From Pseudomonas sp. SLFW (lineage in GTDB: Bacteria > Pseudomonadota > Gammaproteobacteria > Pseudomonadales > Pseudomonadaceae), in contig NZ_JAAAKW010000001.1 of the NCBI RefSeq assembly GCF_009905615.1, positions 124,001-188,000 on the forward strand: DNA of 64,000 bases, read 5' to 3'. The position numbers and the translations under genes are program-made. Shown here piece by piece: positions 1 through 8,482 of the stretch; the first letter of the stretch is position 1; each line of letters opens with the position of its first letter. Below the pieces are notes generated by a model. That model did no database searches. It worked only from the letters and a program-made list of their open reading frames with translations, and was not told where the DNA came from.

Positions 1-1
1 C

Positions 2-568
2 GTGCTCATTCAAGCCGCGAAGGTCATGCCTCAGCCTTTCTACGCGCTCTACGTCACGCAGGTTCTGCATGCGACACCTAGTCTGATCGGCATCACCTAC
101 GCCGTGAGCGCGGCATCCCTCGCCTTATCGGCCCCCCTTTGGGGTCGGCTTTTTGATCAATGGCAACCGCCCAAAGTCCTTCAGGTCATCGAGTGGGTGA
201 TCTGGCTAAGCGCGTTGACGGTCGCTATTGGAGCATTGGCCAATGAGTGGCTGACGTTCGTGGTGAGTCGACTGCTCTGGGGCGTATGGCAAGGCGCACT
301 ACTCCCCGTCGCCTACGCATTGATTGCGAGCACCCTGCCGCAACCCCGCCATGGCTTCGCCTTGGGCCTGGGCAACAGCGCAGCCAAAGCTGGCGCCCTT
401 GCAGGTGTGCTCGTCGGCGGCATCGGCATGAGCTTCATGGGCCTGCTCAACAGCTTCTGGCTTGTTGCATCGACCTACGTCATCGCGGCCTTGGCGGTTC
501 GAGCCATTCGCGCCACGCACACAGCTGCTATCTGCCCTCGTTATTCTTCAACAACTGGAAAAACCTGA
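2..568 (+). CDS. MFS transporter, C-terminal half (cut by window start)
   Basis: The frame is open from the window edge, so the true start lies outside. The visible 188 residues contain about six hydrophobic helices and an MFS-type loop (PLWGRLFDQW), which fits the second half of a 12-helix major facilitator. The stop lies 2 nt before the ATG of a TonB-dependent receptor, so the two are probably co-transcribed. With that neighbour, a role in siderophore export or uptake of the ferric complex across the inner membrane is likely but inferred. The last residues after about 165 are polar and may be an unstructured tail. Confidence 0.75.
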   Translation: MLIQAAKVMPQPFYALYVTQVLHATPSLIGITYAVSAASLALSAPLWGRLFDQWQPPKVLQVIEWVIWLSALTVAIGALANEWLTFVVSRLLWGVWQGALLPVAYALIASTLPQPRHGFALGLGNSAAKAGALAGVLVGGIGMSFMGLLNSFWLVASTYVIAALAVRAIRATHTAAICPRYSSTTGKT

Positions 569-570
569 CA

Positions 571-2688
571 ATGACAAAACCCCGACTCACTTTTTTGCTG
601 CCTTTGTTCGGCTCTGTAACCCTGCCTGTGGCTGCCGAGCAAAACGAAAACACCGATCCATCGGGCACCTTGAATCTTTCCGAGGTCGTGGTTTCCGCGA
701 CACGGACCCGGGAAAGCATCGCGTCGATTCCGGGGTCGGTGCAGGTCATCGATGCTGAGCAGGTTCGTCAGCAGAGCACTGCGGGGCGTCGGGTGTCGGA
801 CATCGTCGGGCAATTGGTGCCAGGACTTGCGCCGGGCACAGGTGGCATGAGCAATTTCGGCCAGACATTGCGAGGTCGCAGCCTGCTGGTGTTGATCGAT
901 GGGGTATCGCAGAACTCGACGCGAGACAACTTCCGGCAACTGAACAGTATTTCTCCCGAGAGCATCGAACGAATCGAGGTGATCTCTGGCGCCAGTAGCA
1001 TCTACGGTGCAGGGGCGTCGGGCGGAATCATCAACATCATTACCAAACGCAATCAGGGCGAGACGCTCGGATTGCGCAGCAAGGTGGGCATCAGCGCAGC
1101 CAATAACCTGCAGTCGCAGGGTTTTGCCTACGAAGCCTTTCAAAGCGTGACGGGCCGTGCAGGCCCTTGGGACGGGTATCTCTCGGCTGCACTGACACAA
1201 CGCAACGATCAGTTCGACGGCAACGGCAAGCGCATTGCGCAGGACACTTCTCAGGGCAGCAATCTAGACACCGAGACCTATGACCTGCAGGCCAGATTCG
1301 GCTATCAACTGGATGCTGAACGCGCATTGAGGCTGTCGCTGCAGGACTACAAGGACCAGCAAAAAACCCGTTACAGCAAAGACCCGAAAAATCGGGATGA
1401 GGCCGTGGCGGTTAAAGGCCTGATCCTCGGAGATCAACCTCATACGCGCAATCAAGCCATCAATCTGGACTACAGCGACAGCAATTTTTTCGAACAGAGT
1501 CTGCAGCTGGAAAGCTACTGGCGGCGCGCCGATGCGCTCTTCTTCCCCGACCTTCGCCGTGGCAAAGCTGGCGTTTCCGATAACAACAGCGTGCAGGATG
1601 TGTACGGCTTGCGAGCCGCCATTCAAACCGCCCTGCCCATCCTCGGTAACGTTACCGGGCATCTGGTGTGGGGCGCCGACTACGATCACGAAAGGTCCCG
1701 ACAGCGCGGTGATCAGTACACCGTCGATGGCCTGACCTACCGCAAGACCGGCACCACTTTTGAACTGGGGCCTGATCTCGAAACCACCACCAAGGCACTG
1801 TTCGGCCAGGTCTCCTTTGATCTGGGCGACTGGACCGTGCGAGGAGGCGTGCGCCGTGCGTGGATCGAGAGCCAGGTCAGAGACAGCATCGCTTATGGCG
1901 AAATCGTTCGGACCGGACGCTGGTCGACCTTGCCGGGTGAAACGCTCAAGTACGATGCCACGCTCTACAACTTGGGTGCTGTTTACCGCTTGGGCGAGAC
2001 CCAGGAAATTTTCGCCAACTTCAGCCAAGGCTTTTCATTCCCTGATATTCAGCGCTATTTGCGTGACGTCAGCAGCACCTACGACATCAGCCAACTCAAT
2101 GCCCAAGCGTTGAAGGTCGACAGCCATGAACTGGGCTGGCGCGCGAATGGGGACAAATGGCGCACCCAGATAACGTTTTATGAAAACACCTCCGACGTGA
2201 CCCAGTTCTACGACGCGCGGGACCGCGTGCTGAGGTTGATCAACCAGAACGAACGCGTGAGAGGAATCGAAACCGATGTGGCCTATCGTCTGAGTGACGT
2301 ATGGAATACGGGCGGGACCTATTCGTGGGTAAAAGGGGAAACACGCCAGGCGGGCAAATGGATCGACCTGCCGGCGACGCGCGTGTCACCGGCCAAAACA
2401 ACGGTCTATGCCGAATATGCGCCCGACCGTTACTCCATCCGTCTGCAAGCGTTGCATCTCGCCAACTACGACGCCGCCGCCAAAGACAATAATGGTCGTT
2501 CCATTGATAGTTACACCCTGTTTGATCTTCTGGGTTCGACCCGACTGCCGGTGGGACGTATGGAAGGCGGTATCTATAACGTGAACAATCGTCAGTACCA
2601 GACGCTATTCAGCCAAGCCACCGTTCGTGCGCCTTTTACGCACGCTCAGGGCCGAACGGTAGGAATCAGTTATGCACTGGATTTCTGA
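571..2688 (+). CDS. TonB-dependent siderophore receptor, IutA-like
   Basis: A 705-residue outer-membrane receptor. The ATG at 571 is chosen because it begins a signal peptide (about residues 1-23, ending LPVAAEQ); the frame stays open far upstream but that part overlaps the MFS gene. The TonB-box-like stretch LSEVVVSATR is followed by the plug (about 40-155), which contains LRGRSLLVLIDGVSQNS and IERIEVISGASSIYGAGASGG, typical of the IutA family. The beta-barrel contains NFSQGFSFPD and ends in an aromatic residue (YALDF), as expected for barrel insertion. Ferric hydroxamate/aerobactin-type uptake is the nearest family role; the actual ligand cannot be read from the sequence. Confidence 0.88.
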   Translation: MTKPRLTFLLPLFGSVTLPVAAEQNENTDPSGTLNLSEVVVSATRTRESIASIPGSVQVIDAEQVRQQSTAGRRVSDIVGQLVPGLAPGTGGMSNFGQTLRGRSLLVLIDGVSQNSTRDNFRQLNSISPESIERIEVISGASSIYGAGASGGIINIITKRNQGETLGLRSKVGISAANNLQSQGFAYEAFQSVTGRAGPWDGYLSAALTQRNDQFDGNGKRIAQDTSQGSNLDTETYDLQARFGYQLDAERALRLSLQDYKDQQKTRYSKDPKNRDEAVAVKGLILGDQPHTRNQAINLDYSDSNFFEQSLQLESYWRRADALFFPDLRRGKAGVSDNNSVQDVYGLRAAIQTALPILGNVTGHLVWGADYDHERSRQRGDQYTVDGLTYRKTGTTFELGPDLETTTKALFGQVSFDLGDWTVRGGVRRAWIESQVRDSIAYGEIVRTGRWSTLPGETLKYDATLYNLGAVYRLGETQEIFANFSQGFSFPDIQRYLRDVSSTYDISQLNAQALKVDSHELGWRANGDKWRTQITFYENTSDVTQFYDARDRVLRLINQNERVRGIETDVAYRLSDVWNTGGTYSWVKGETRQAGKWIDLPATRVSPAKTTVYAEYAPDRYSIRLQALHLANYDAAAKDNNGRSIDSYTLFDLLGSTRLPVGRMEGGIYNVNNRQYQTLFSQATVRAPFTHAQGRTVGISYALDF

Positions 2689-2702
2689 TAATGCTCACGC
2701 AT

Positions 2703-2739
2703 AAAAAAATCCCCATCGCTTATTCAGCAGACGGGGACC
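2703..2739 (-). terminator. Rho-independent terminator, minus strand
   Basis: Read on the minus strand, an 8-bp stem (TCCCCGTC with GATGGGGA, one G-T pair) is followed by seven T residues. The orientation suits transcripts arriving from the small gene ending at 2972, not the TonB receptor. Confidence 0.6.
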
Positions 2740-2753
2740 AAAGGGAGGGAATT

Positions 2754-2859
2754 CAACGCTTTCGCGAGCAAGCTCGCCGGCATTTGATGCATGGTCTGAC
2801 ACTCAGTGGTCAGTGGGTCGCATCAACCTGTTAACGGCGAAGTTGCTCGCGAAAGCGTT
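2754..2859. repeat. Inverted REP-like pair (GCTTTCGCGAGCAAGCTCGCC type)
   Basis: Two 25-nt arms in inverted orientation (2754-2778 and 2835-2859) differ at one base and flank a spacer of about 56 nt. The core GCGAGCAAGCTCGC is a known kind of Pseudomonas intergenic repeat and differs from the GAATTCATTCGCGA type found elsewhere in the window. Confidence 0.7.
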
Positions 2860-2904
2860 CTTTCAATGTCGAGCAATGTGAAGCGGTACCGCGGTGTTTC
2901 TTAC

Positions 2905-2955
2905 AAATCCATTCCCCGGCATTGAATACTTTCTTCATTAACGGGGAATGGATTT
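2905..2955 (-). terminator. Perfect 14-bp inverted repeat downstream of small exported-protein gene
   Basis: AAATCCATTCCCCG (2905-2918) is perfectly mirrored by CGGGGAATGGATTT (2942-2955) around a 23-nt loop. It lies 17 nt beyond the stop of the minus-strand gene. There is no strong T-run, so mRNA-stabilising hairpin or binding site are alternatives to termination. Confidence 0.45.
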
Positions 2956-2971
2956 ACGTCGAGAGTTCTAT

Positions 2972-3154
2972 TCATTGCTGGGTCTTATGATCCAGAGCTG
3001 CGTAGAAGTTGGCGCTTTGTTGCAGGTATTTCGGGGTGTAGCTCTGGGTCGAACTGATTTTTTTCTCTGTCACTTCGGCACTGGCACTGGCTGGCAATGC
3101 AACGGTGGCGGAGATGGCAGACGCGGCGATGATGGAGAAGAGATTGAAGTTCAT
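2972..3154 (-). CDS. Small exported hypothetical protein (60 aa)
   Basis: The ATG at 3154 is preceded by GAGG about 9 nt upstream, better than the longer in-frame start at 3187. The product has a clear Sec signal (MNFNLFSIIAASAISATVALPASASA), leaving a mature peptide of about 34 residues rich in polar and Tyr residues (YTPKYLQQSANFYAALD). It resembles the short periplasmic proteins common in Pseudomonas; I do not recognise a family with certainty. Two hairpins lie downstream (2905-2955 and 2703-2739). Confidence 0.65.
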   Translation of the reverse strand: MNFNLFSIIAASAISATVALPASASAEVTEKKISSTQSYTPKYLQQSANFYAALDHKTQQ

Positions 3155-3286
3155 GATGTGTACCTCGGTGTTGATGTTTCGTTTCAAGTCTTGACCGTCT
3201 TGGCCGTGGAATGAAAGTTACGCCCGAGGAGCTTTCAGAAAAAATCTTTTCTGCCACTAGCCCTTATCAATTCAATTAATAGATGG

Positions 3287-3315
3287 CTCCAGCCCTTGAT
3301 TTCAAAGGGCTGGAG
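3287..3315 (-). terminator. Hairpin downstream of lactonase-family gene
   Basis: CTCCAGCCCTT and AAGGGCTGGAG form a perfect 11-bp stem with a 7-nt loop, 29 nt past the stop of the minus-strand lactonase gene. The following bases on that strand are AT-rich without a long T-run. Confidence 0.55.
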
Positions 3316-3343
3316 GGTGCGTCAAGGTGTCACTTGCGCGAGG

Positions 3344-4510
3344 TCAATGCGTGAGAAAGCGGAAATCGGAGGGGGAATCGAAGTCGACTTTCTGCACGGT
3401 ATCGCCCAGAACGCCGGTTTTCGGGTCGACGCGGACGGTGACGATCTGGTTGCTTTTCTGGTTGGCGATCAGCAGGAAGCGGCCGCTGGGGTCGAAGGCG
3501 AACTCACGGGGTTCCTTGCCTTCCACGGAACGGCGCTGGATTTCCTTGAGCTGACCATTACCGGCGTTAATGCTGAAGACCAGCAGTTCGTTGATGTCGC
3601 CGCGGTTGGCGACGTAGAGGAATTTGCCGTCCGGCGAGGTGTGCAGGCCACCGGCGGCGCGGTATTGCTGGCCGTCCTGCTTGGCAAGGTCGACCAATTG
3701 CGTACGTTTAAAGGCGCCGTCGTGGTAGTCGAATACCGCGACCTGACCGCTCATTTCCATGGTCAGCCACGCGTGTTTGCCGTCCTTGCTGAACAGCAGA
3801 TGGCGCGGGCCGCTGCCCGGTGGCAGGTCAACAGACGGGGTTTTCGCGGGCTTGAGGGGCTGGGACTGTTTGCCGTCGTAGTTGAAGACGAACATCTTGT
3901 CGGCGCCCAGGTCCATGGCGATCAGGTATTTGCCATCAGGCGTGGGCACGGCCGAGTGGACGTGGGACGAGGCCTGGCGCTCAGGGTTAACCTTGCTGGC
4001 TTCGTGGGTGGCGGTCTGCACCACGGGGGACAACTTGCCATCCTTGCCGACCGGAGCCACGGCCAGCGAGCCGCCGGGATCGGGGTGCACGGCGTAGTTG
4101 GCGACGAACAGGAAGCGGCCATCGGCGCTGAGGTTCGAGTGGGTCGGCTCATCACTTTTGCTGTCGATCTGGTTGATGAACGAGACGGCATGGGTTGTGG
4201 GATCAATGGCGAAACTGCTGACCTTGCCGACCACGTCGGTCTGGCCGGGGCCGTTTTCGTTGACGGCGAACAGGTGGCGCTGGTCTTTGGACAGGGTCAG
4301 CCAGGAGGGGTTTTCGCTTTTGATGACCTGCCGAGGCTTGGCGTCGAGTTGGCCAGTCTGAGTGTTGAAGCCATAACGGTAGATGCCTTCACTGGCACCG
4401 GCGGTGTAAGCCCCCACCAGCACGTCGTAATCGGTCATGGGTTTGGCCTGAACGGTGAAAACGGTGAGGCTGCTGGCGAGGGCCAGCCAGGGCAGGATTC
4501 TGGGTGTCAT
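3344..4510 (-). CDS. Exported lactonase-family beta-propeller (6-phosphogluconolactonase-like)
   Basis: 388 residues. An N-terminal signal peptide (to about residue 22, VQAKPM) is followed by seven-bladed propeller repeats of the YbhE/lactonase family (PF10282). Repeated motifs are visible, such as PDGKFLYVANRG, PSGRFLLIAN, PDGKYLIAMDLG and SKDGKHAWLT. The family includes cytosolic 6-phosphogluconolactonase and many exported proteins of unknown substrate; the signal peptide here argues against a pentose-phosphate role. Catalysis on a sugar lactone is therefore an inference from fold. It appears to be a single-gene unit with a downstream hairpin. Confidence 0.85.
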   Translation of the reverse strand: MTPRILPWLALASSLTVFTVQAKPMTDYDVLVGAYTAGASEGIYRYGFNTQTGQLDAKPRQVIKSENPSWLTLSKDQRHLFAVNENGPGQTDVVGKVSSFAIDPTTHAVSFINQIDSKSDEPTHSNLSADGRFLFVANYAVHPDPGGSLAVAPVGKDGKLSPVVQTATHEASKVNPERQASSHVHSAVPTPDGKYLIAMDLGADKMFVFNYDGKQSQPLKPAKTPSVDLPPGSGPRHLLFSKDGKHAWLTMEMSGQVAVFDYHDGAFKRTQLVDLAKQDGQQYRAAGGLHTSPDGKFLYVANRGDINELLVFSINAGNGQLKEIQRRSVEGKEPREFAFDPSGRFLLIANQKSNQIVTVRVDPKTGVLGDTVQKVDFDSPSDFRFLTH

Positions 4511-4604
4511 GTGGGCTGATCTCTTGTTGGCATTATTGGCGCGTGGTTTACGCGAGAATCAGGTCTATGACAGCGGTTGGGTGGCAGTAGTTGCCGATGC
4601 AGGC

Positions 4605-4643
4605 CTGTACCTGTACCTGCACCTGTACCTGTACCTGTACCTG
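4605..4643. repeat. Hexanucleotide tandem repeat (CTGTAC)6.5
   Basis: Six and a half copies of CTGTAC, the third being CTGCAC, lie directly before a REP pair. The unit is a multiple of 3 but no convincing gene covers it. Slippage could vary the copy number between strains. Confidence 0.9.
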
Positions 4644-4653
4644 CCTCGGTACC

Positions 4654-4786
4654 TGTAGGAGCTGGCTTGTCCTGCGACCGGCTGCGAAGCAGTCGTAGAT
4701 CCGGCAAACGCGGTGGATCAGGCAGACCGCATATTCCAGTTTTACGACGACTCCGTCGCCGGTCGCAGGACAAGCCAGCTCCTACA
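4654..4786. repeat. Inverted REP-like pair (TGTAGGAGCTGGCTTGTCC type)
   Basis: Two 29-nt arms (4654-4682 and 4758-4786) are exact inverted copies, with core GGAGCTGGCTTGTCCTGCGACCGGC. A third REP flavour, distinct from the other pairs in this window. It fills the gap between the lactonase gene and the small ORF ending at 4807. Confidence 0.85.
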
Positions 4787-4806
4787 GGGGGCTGCGGCGT
4801 CAGGCG

Positions 4807-5097
4807 TTACTCGTCTTCTTCATCATCGCCGGCCGCGAACGCTTCGAGCACCAGAATGCGATGGTCGGCGTTGCCGTCGTTGATGACCCAGCTTTGCAGG
4901 GCGCTGTCGAATTCGGCAGCGTCGACCTGAGCGAGGGAAAAGCGCCAGACCTTGCGCTCGCGGCCGTCCATGCTTTCGATCTGCAGCATTTCATCCAGAG
5001 TGAATTCGAAGGCGTGCAGGCCGTCGACTTCCAGCATGGCTTGGGACGTCAGGGCGGTTTGCAGGGCAGCGCGCAGGGTTTGGGGTGTGGTGGTCAT
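4807..5097 (-). CDS. Small conserved acidic protein (96 aa), possibly DUF5629
   Basis: The ATG at 5097 is preferred; the longer frame would begin with TTG at 5139. The sequence MLEVDGLHAFEFTLDE and the acidic tail (AAGDDEEDE) look like a small Pseudomonas-restricted family that I associate, with moderate certainty, with DUF5629. There is no signal peptide or membrane segment, so it should be cytosolic. Its function is unknown, and a REP pair lies on each side. Confidence 0.65.
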   Translation of the reverse strand: MTTTPQTLRAALQTALTSQAMLEVDGLHAFEFTLDEMLQIESMDGRERKVWRFSLAQVDAAEFDSALQSWVINDGNADHRILVLEAFAAGDDEEDE

Positions 5098-5187
5098 GGC
5101 AAGGGTTCGCTTCGGATGAAAGCGCGAATGATAGGTCAAAAGGCGTCAGGGTGGGCGAATCAGGGATCTGGGGTTGCGCCACTTCCT

Positions 5188-5276
5188 TGTAGGAGCGAAT
5201 TCATTCGCGATGAGGCCGGTACAGGCGATGCATCTCTGTTGCCTGATCCACCTTCGCGAATGAATTCGCTCCCACA
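5188..5276. repeat. REPIN, GAATTCATTCGCGA type
   Basis: Inverted 23-nt arms (5188-5210 and 5254-5276) flank a 43-nt spacer. The spacer shares GGTACAGGCGATxCATCTCTGTTGCCTGA-like sequence with the pair at 6728-6815. Confidence 0.9.
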
Positions 5277-5327
5277 GGTTCAGCATGCAGCCGGCACAAT
5301 CGAGGCGACTGCTCGCTTGCAGCTCAA

Positions 5328-6653
5328 TCACTCCTGCTGCGCATCCTTGGCGTAATACCGCGCCGGAATGCCCCAGACGATCAGCGCAATCGCCAATACG
5401 CTCACGGCACACAACGCGAACAGCGCCGGGGTGGCGGTGCCGGTGAGGTCTTTGATCCGACCGACCATGAACGGCGCGATGACACCGCCCAACTGACCGA
5501 GCGAGTTGATCAGGGCGATCCCCGCCGCAGCGGCGATGCCACTCAGGAAGCGCGGCGGGATGGTCCAGAAGATCGGCATCCAGGCGATGATGCCGGTCAT
5601 GATCAGGGTCATGCCGATCATCAGCGGCGTGAGTTGACCGGGGAACAGCGCGCAGACCAGATAGCCCAGTGCCGTCAGCGTGGCGCACCCTGCCATGTGC
5701 CAGCGGCGCTCGCGGTGACGGTCGGAACTGGCGCCGATCAGCAGGTTGCCGATGACCGCGCCTACGTACGGGATGACCGTCAGCAGACCGATGTCCATCG
5801 TGTCCAGCACCCCGGCGCTTTTGATCAGTTGCGGCATCCAGAACAGCAGGCCGGTCAGGGCCATGACCAGGCACAGGTAGATCCCCGACATCACGTACGT
5901 GGTCGGGTGTTTCCAGATGTCTTTGACCTTCTGCGCCCCGACGGGCTTGGGCTCGTTGGCCATGCGCGACAGGACGATTTGCTTCTCCTGAGCGCTGAGC
6001 CAAGGGGCGTCTTCGATACGGTCCTTGACCAGCCAGAACACCACACCGCCAAGGATCACCGACGGAATGCCTTCCAGCAGAAACAGCCAGCGCCAGCCGG
6101 CCAGGCCCATGACGCCGTCGAAGTGGCCGAGGATCAGCCCGGCTATAGGACCGCCGACGATGCCGCACAGGCAAATGGAGCTTTTGAAGTAAGAATTGAC
6201 CCGCGCCCGTCGTGTGCCGGGGTACCACTGAGTGAAGAAATACAGCACGCCGGGGACGAAGCCGGCCTCCATCACGCCAATCAGAAACCGCAGCGTGTAG
6301 AACCAGAATTCGGTCTGCACGAACATCATGCAGGCCGAGGCGATGCCCCAGGACACCATGATCCGGGCGATCCAGATGCGCGCGCCGATCTTGTGCAAAA
6401 GCACGTTGCTGGGCACTTCGAACAGGAAATAACCGACGAAGAACAGGCTCGCGCCGAGGCCGTAGACGGTCTCGCTGAAGCCCAGATCGCTGGCCATCTG
6501 AAGCTTGGCGAAGCTGATGTTGACCCGGTCCAGGTAGGCGAACAGGAAACAGCAGATGAACAGCGGCACGATGCGCCAGCTGACCTTGCGGTAAATGCTG
6601 TCTTCCAGCGCGTCGGTGTCGAGCTGTTCCAGCGGTATGGCGTTGGCGGTCAT
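5328..6653 (-). CDS. MFS permease, anion:cation symporter family (sugar-acid uptake)
   Basis: 441 residues. The ATG at 6653 is chosen: GAGG lies upstream and the family start (short polar N-terminus, then KVSWRIVPLFICCFLFAYLD) follows; the longer frame is an upstream extension. FAYLDRVNISFAKLQM and FFEVPSNVLLHK-like motifs mark the ACS subfamily that carries tartrate, glucarate, galactonate and related acids. Twelve hydrophobic helices are visible. It is downstream of the semialdehyde dehydrogenase gene, separated by a REP pair. Import of an aldonic or aldaric acid is inferred from the neighbours. Confidence 0.85.
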   Translation of the reverse strand: MTANAIPLEQLDTDALEDSIYRKVSWRIVPLFICCFLFAYLDRVNISFAKLQMASDLGFSETVYGLGASLFFVGYFLFEVPSNVLLHKIGARIWIARIMVSWGIASACMMFVQTEFWFYTLRFLIGVMEAGFVPGVLYFFTQWYPGTRRARVNSYFKSSICLCGIVGGPIAGLILGHFDGVMGLAGWRWLFLLEGIPSVILGGVVFWLVKDRIEDAPWLSAQEKQIVLSRMANEPKPVGAQKVKDIWKHPTTYVMSGIYLCLVMALTGLLFWMPQLIKSAGVLDTMDIGLLTVIPYVGAVIGNLLIGASSDRHRERRWHMAGCATLTALGYLVCALFPGQLTPLMIGMTLIMTGIIAWMPIFWTIPPRFLSGIAAAAGIALINSLGQLGGVIAPFMVGRIKDLTGTATPALFALCAVSVLAIALIVWGIPARYYAKDAQQE

Positions 6654-6727
6654 GGGGCGCACCTCGTTTGTTTTTATGGGGTGTCGGGATCGTCGAGCCG
6701 AACGGTTTATCGGGTTGGGCACGATCC

Positions 6728-6815
6728 TGTGGGAGCGAATTCATTCGCGAAAAGCGGGTACAGGCGATACATCTCTGTTGCCTGACCCACCTTCGCGAAT
6801 GAATTCGCTCCCACA
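6728..6815. repeat. REPIN, GAATTCATTCGCGA type
   Basis: Inverted 23-nt arms (6728-6750, 6793-6815) between the permease and dehydrogenase genes of one apparent operon. The spacer is very similar to that of the 5188-5276 pair. Confidence 0.9.
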
Positions 6816-6828
6816 GTTTCAAGCCACG

Positions 6829-8409
6829 CTAAAGACCAGCGGTGGTATTCACTCCATCCACCAACCGCTGAATCCCCAGCGGGTTGGCGTTTTTCAAGGC
6901 GTCGGGCAAGGCGCTGTCGGGGTAGTTCTGGAAACAAACCGGGCGCAGATAACGGTCGATGGCGAGGGTGCCGACCGAGGTGCCGCGGGCATCCGAGGTG
7001 GCGGGGTACGGGCCGCCGTGCACCATCGAATCCACCACTTCCACGCCGGTCGGGTAGCCGTTGATGAGAATCCGGCCGACCTTCTGCTCCAGCAACGCAG
7101 TGAGTTCGCTGAAGCGCTGCATGTCGTCACCATCGACCAGCAGCGTCGCGGTGAGTTGGCCGTGAAGCCCGCGCAAGGCGCCGTTGAGCTGCGCTTGATC
7201 GGCCACTTCCACCACAATCGACGTCGGGCCGAAGACTTCTTCTTGCAGCAGCGCGTCGCCTTCGAGCAACAGGCGGACGTCGGCCTTGAACAGCTGCGGA
7301 TGGGCCTGATCGCCCTTTTGCTCGCTGCCTGCCAGGTGCGTAATGCCCGCGTGAGCGTGCAAGGCTTTCAGGCCCCGGCTGTAGCTGCCCAGCGTGCCGG
7401 TGTTGAGCATGGTCTGCGGCGGCTGATCGTTGATCTGTGCGGCCAGGCGTTTCTGAAATTCAGTAAAAGCCGGAGAGCGCAGGCCGATGATCAGACCGGG
7501 GTTGGTGCAGAACTGCCCGCAGCCCTGAACGATGGACGCCGCCAGTTCCGACGCGATGCGTTCGCTGCGAAGGCCCAGCGCTTGAGGGAGGATGATCACC
7601 GGGTTGATGCTCGACATCTCGGCGAACACCGGAATCGGTTGCGGACGCGCAGCCGCCATGTCGCACAGCGCACGACCGCCCTTGAGCGAGCCGGTGAAGC
7701 CGACGGCCTGAATCGCCGGGTGCTTGACCAGCCACTCGCCCACGCCCCCGCCGTAGATCATGTTGAACACGCCTTTGGGCATGGCGGTTTTGTCGGCGGC
7801 GCGCAGGATGGCCTCGGCGACGAGTTCAGCGGTGGCCATGTGGCCGCTGTGGGCCTTGAACACCACCGGGCAACCGGCGGCCAGTGCCGACGCGGTGTCG
7901 CCGCCTGCGGTAGAGAACGCCAGGGGGAAGTTGCTGGCGCCGAATACGGCGACCGGGCCAAGGCCGATGCGGTATTGACGAAGGTCCGGACGAGGCGCCG
8001 GTTTGCGGTCTGGCAGCGGCAGGTCGATCCGTGCGCCGTAGAAATCGCCGCGACGCAGGACCTTGGCGAACAGGCGCATCTGGCCCGTTACGCGTCCGCG
8101 TTCGCCTTGAATGCGGGCGGGCGGCAAGGCGGTTTCGCGGCAAACGGTGGCGATGAAGTCGTCGTCCAGCGCGTCGATTTCATCGGCGATGGCGTCGAGG
8201 AAGTGCGCGCGTTTTTCGGCGCTCAGCGAACGATACGCCGGGTAGGCAGAGGCGGCGGCGTTGGCAGCGGCATCGACTTCTTCAACCGTGGCCTGATAGA
8301 AATCGTGAGGCAGCGTTTCGCCGGTGCTGGCGTCGACGCTGTAGACGATGACCGTGCCTGCGGCGCTGCGAGTGCCGTTGATGAAGTTGTGGCCGAGGAT
8401 GTGAGGCAT
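6829..8409 (-). CDS. 2-oxoglutarate semialdehyde dehydrogenase (NADP-type ALDH)
   Basis: 526 residues, the usual length of the ketoglutaric-semialdehyde dehydrogenase branch. Catalytic residues are readable: Glu264 in FAEMSS and Cys301 in GCGQFCTNPG; the coenzyme region has VFGASNFPLAFST and Lys185. The enzyme oxidises 2,5-dioxopentanoate to 2-oxoglutarate, the last step of the non-phosphorylative (Weimberg) pentonate pathway and also of hexarate degradation. It follows the AraD1-type dehydratase gene with a 73-nt gap holding two small hairpins, which fits a single operon feeding the TCA cycle. Confidence 0.88.
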   Translation of the reverse strand: MPHILGHNFINGTRSAAGTVIVYSVDASTGETLPHDFYQATVEEVDAAANAAASAYPAYRSLSAEKRAHFLDAIADEIDALDDDFIATVCRETALPPARIQGERGRVTGQMRLFAKVLRRGDFYGARIDLPLPDRKPAPRPDLRQYRIGLGPVAVFGASNFPLAFSTAGGDTASALAAGCPVVFKAHSGHMATAELVAEAILRAADKTAMPKGVFNMIYGGGVGEWLVKHPAIQAVGFTGSLKGGRALCDMAAARPQPIPVFAEMSSINPVIILPQALGLRSERIASELAASIVQGCGQFCTNPGLIIGLRSPAFTEFQKRLAAQINDQPPQTMLNTGTLGSYSRGLKALHAHAGITHLAGSEQKGDQAHPQLFKADVRLLLEGDALLQEEVFGPTSIVVEVADQAQLNGALRGLHGQLTATLLVDGDDMQRFSELTALLEQKVGRILINGYPTGVEVVDSMVHGGPYPATSDARGTSVGTLAIDRYLRPVCFQNYPDSALPDALKNANPLGIQRLVDGVNTTAGL

Positions 8410-8425
8410 GTTGAGACTCCTTCAG

Positions 8426-8470
8426 GGACGCGGAGCGTCCGGAGAGGCATTCCCACACGGTGCGTGGGAA
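8426..8470. repeat. Two adjacent short hairpins in operon gap
   Basis: GGACGC/GCGTCC (8426-8440) and TTCCCAC/GTGGGAA (8450-8470) fall in the gap between the dehydrogenase and AraD1 genes. Such GGACGC-GGA-GCGTCC elements are a recurrent Pseudomonas intergenic repeat. Confidence 0.6.
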
Positions 8471-8482
8471 CGATCCGTGTGA

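Noticed and set aside
3296..4519. A 407-codon open frame opposite the lactonase gene, and similar long antisense frames opposite astB (46012-47319) and the HlyD-like gene (14327-15460)
   Set aside because: All are shadows of well-supported genes, with repetitive Val/Gly/Arg-type composition and no recognisable domain.
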